5,553 nt of DNA, taken from assembly GCA_018646565.1 (NCBI GenBank), contig JABGUO010000097.1:1-5553 (forward strand), given 5' to 3'. The notes below the pieces were generated by a model. It worked only from the letters and a program-made list of their open reading frames with translations. It made no database searches and was not told the DNA's origin. Within the stretch, counting starts at the first letter, position 1. Each line of letters opens with the position of its first letter. The translations under genes and the position numbers were made by a program. Positions 5,505-5,553 of the stretch are shown here, in pieces. This stretch comes from Opitutia bacterium. GTDB taxonomy: Bacteria > Verrucomicrobiota > Verrucomicrobiia > Opitutales > Seribacteraceae.

Positions 5505-5553
5505 GTGAAAAAAGATAAGCAAGCCCTAGATTGGACAATGGTCAAGGCAATGA
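5505..5553 (-). promoter_or_regulatory. Short stretch upstream of mutS, promoter or upstream-gene end (unresolved)
   Basis: On the minus strand a good -35-like TTGACC occurs (plus-strand positions 5540-5545), but the expected -10 position, 17 bases on, holds only TTGCTT, with TTATCT three bases further. One reading frame is open from the window edge to a TGA at 5503-5501 that overlaps the mutS ATG as ATGA, so an upstream gene could equally run into mutS. The window ends too soon to choose. Confidence 0.2.

Noticed and set aside
5505..5522. TTG at 5522 as the mutS start, adding six residues (start codon plus LIFFH).
   Set aside because: No ribosome site supports it, the added residues are hydrophobic and untypical, and the ATG at 5504 begins a normal MutS N-terminus.
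5538..5553. ATG at 5538 as the start of a divergent plus-strand gene.
   Set aside because: Only five codons fit in the window and there is no ribosome binding site before it.

Overview
This is an ordinary bacterial housekeeping stretch from a moderate-to-low-GC genome. The MutS sequence (its N-terminal wording, the TPQTGKLVKRGITR segment and a serine/proline-rich tail) and the slightly enlarged HU protein look most like Verrucomicrobiota, possibly the Opitutales/Puniceicoccales branch. That placement is from memory of family resemblance and is only moderately sure. I see no plasmid, phage, transposon, CRISPR or tRNA/rRNA signature, and no stretch over 300 bases lacks a gene.

Plus-strand half (1-2089): the 3' tail of a YgfZ/GcvT-like folate-binding protein gene overlaps by ATGA the start of a 78-residue protein that I do not recognise. 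A 112-base AT-rich gap follows, with phased A/T tracts, a 10-base direct repeat and a probable promoter. It serves a single HU-type DNA-binding protein gene, closed by a very clean intrinsic terminator. Only 21 bases beyond the T-run, and without a visible Shine-Dalgarno, begins a galactokinase-family GHMP kinase (395 aa). One of its predicted sugar-contact positions is changed.

Minus-strand half (5553-2079): mutS (880 aa from the preferred ATG) carries every ATPase motif and ends in QLELF, a sliding-clamp-binding peptide at the tip of a disordered tail. Six bases after its stop, a GTG starts a YbfF/ABHD11-type alpha/beta hydrolase, so the two form a probable operon. This operon and galK converge and overlap by 11 bases at their stop codons, with no terminator between them.

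The genes do not form one pathway: they cover Fe-S/tRNA-modification support (YgfZ-like), chromosome architecture (HU), sugar phosphorylation (GalK family), mismatch repair (MutS) and a hydrolase of unknown substrate. I found no convincing undescribed multi-gene system. The points most worth following are the altered GalK substrate pocket, the MutS clamp-binding tail, the unknown 78-aa protein and the architecture of the HU promoter region.
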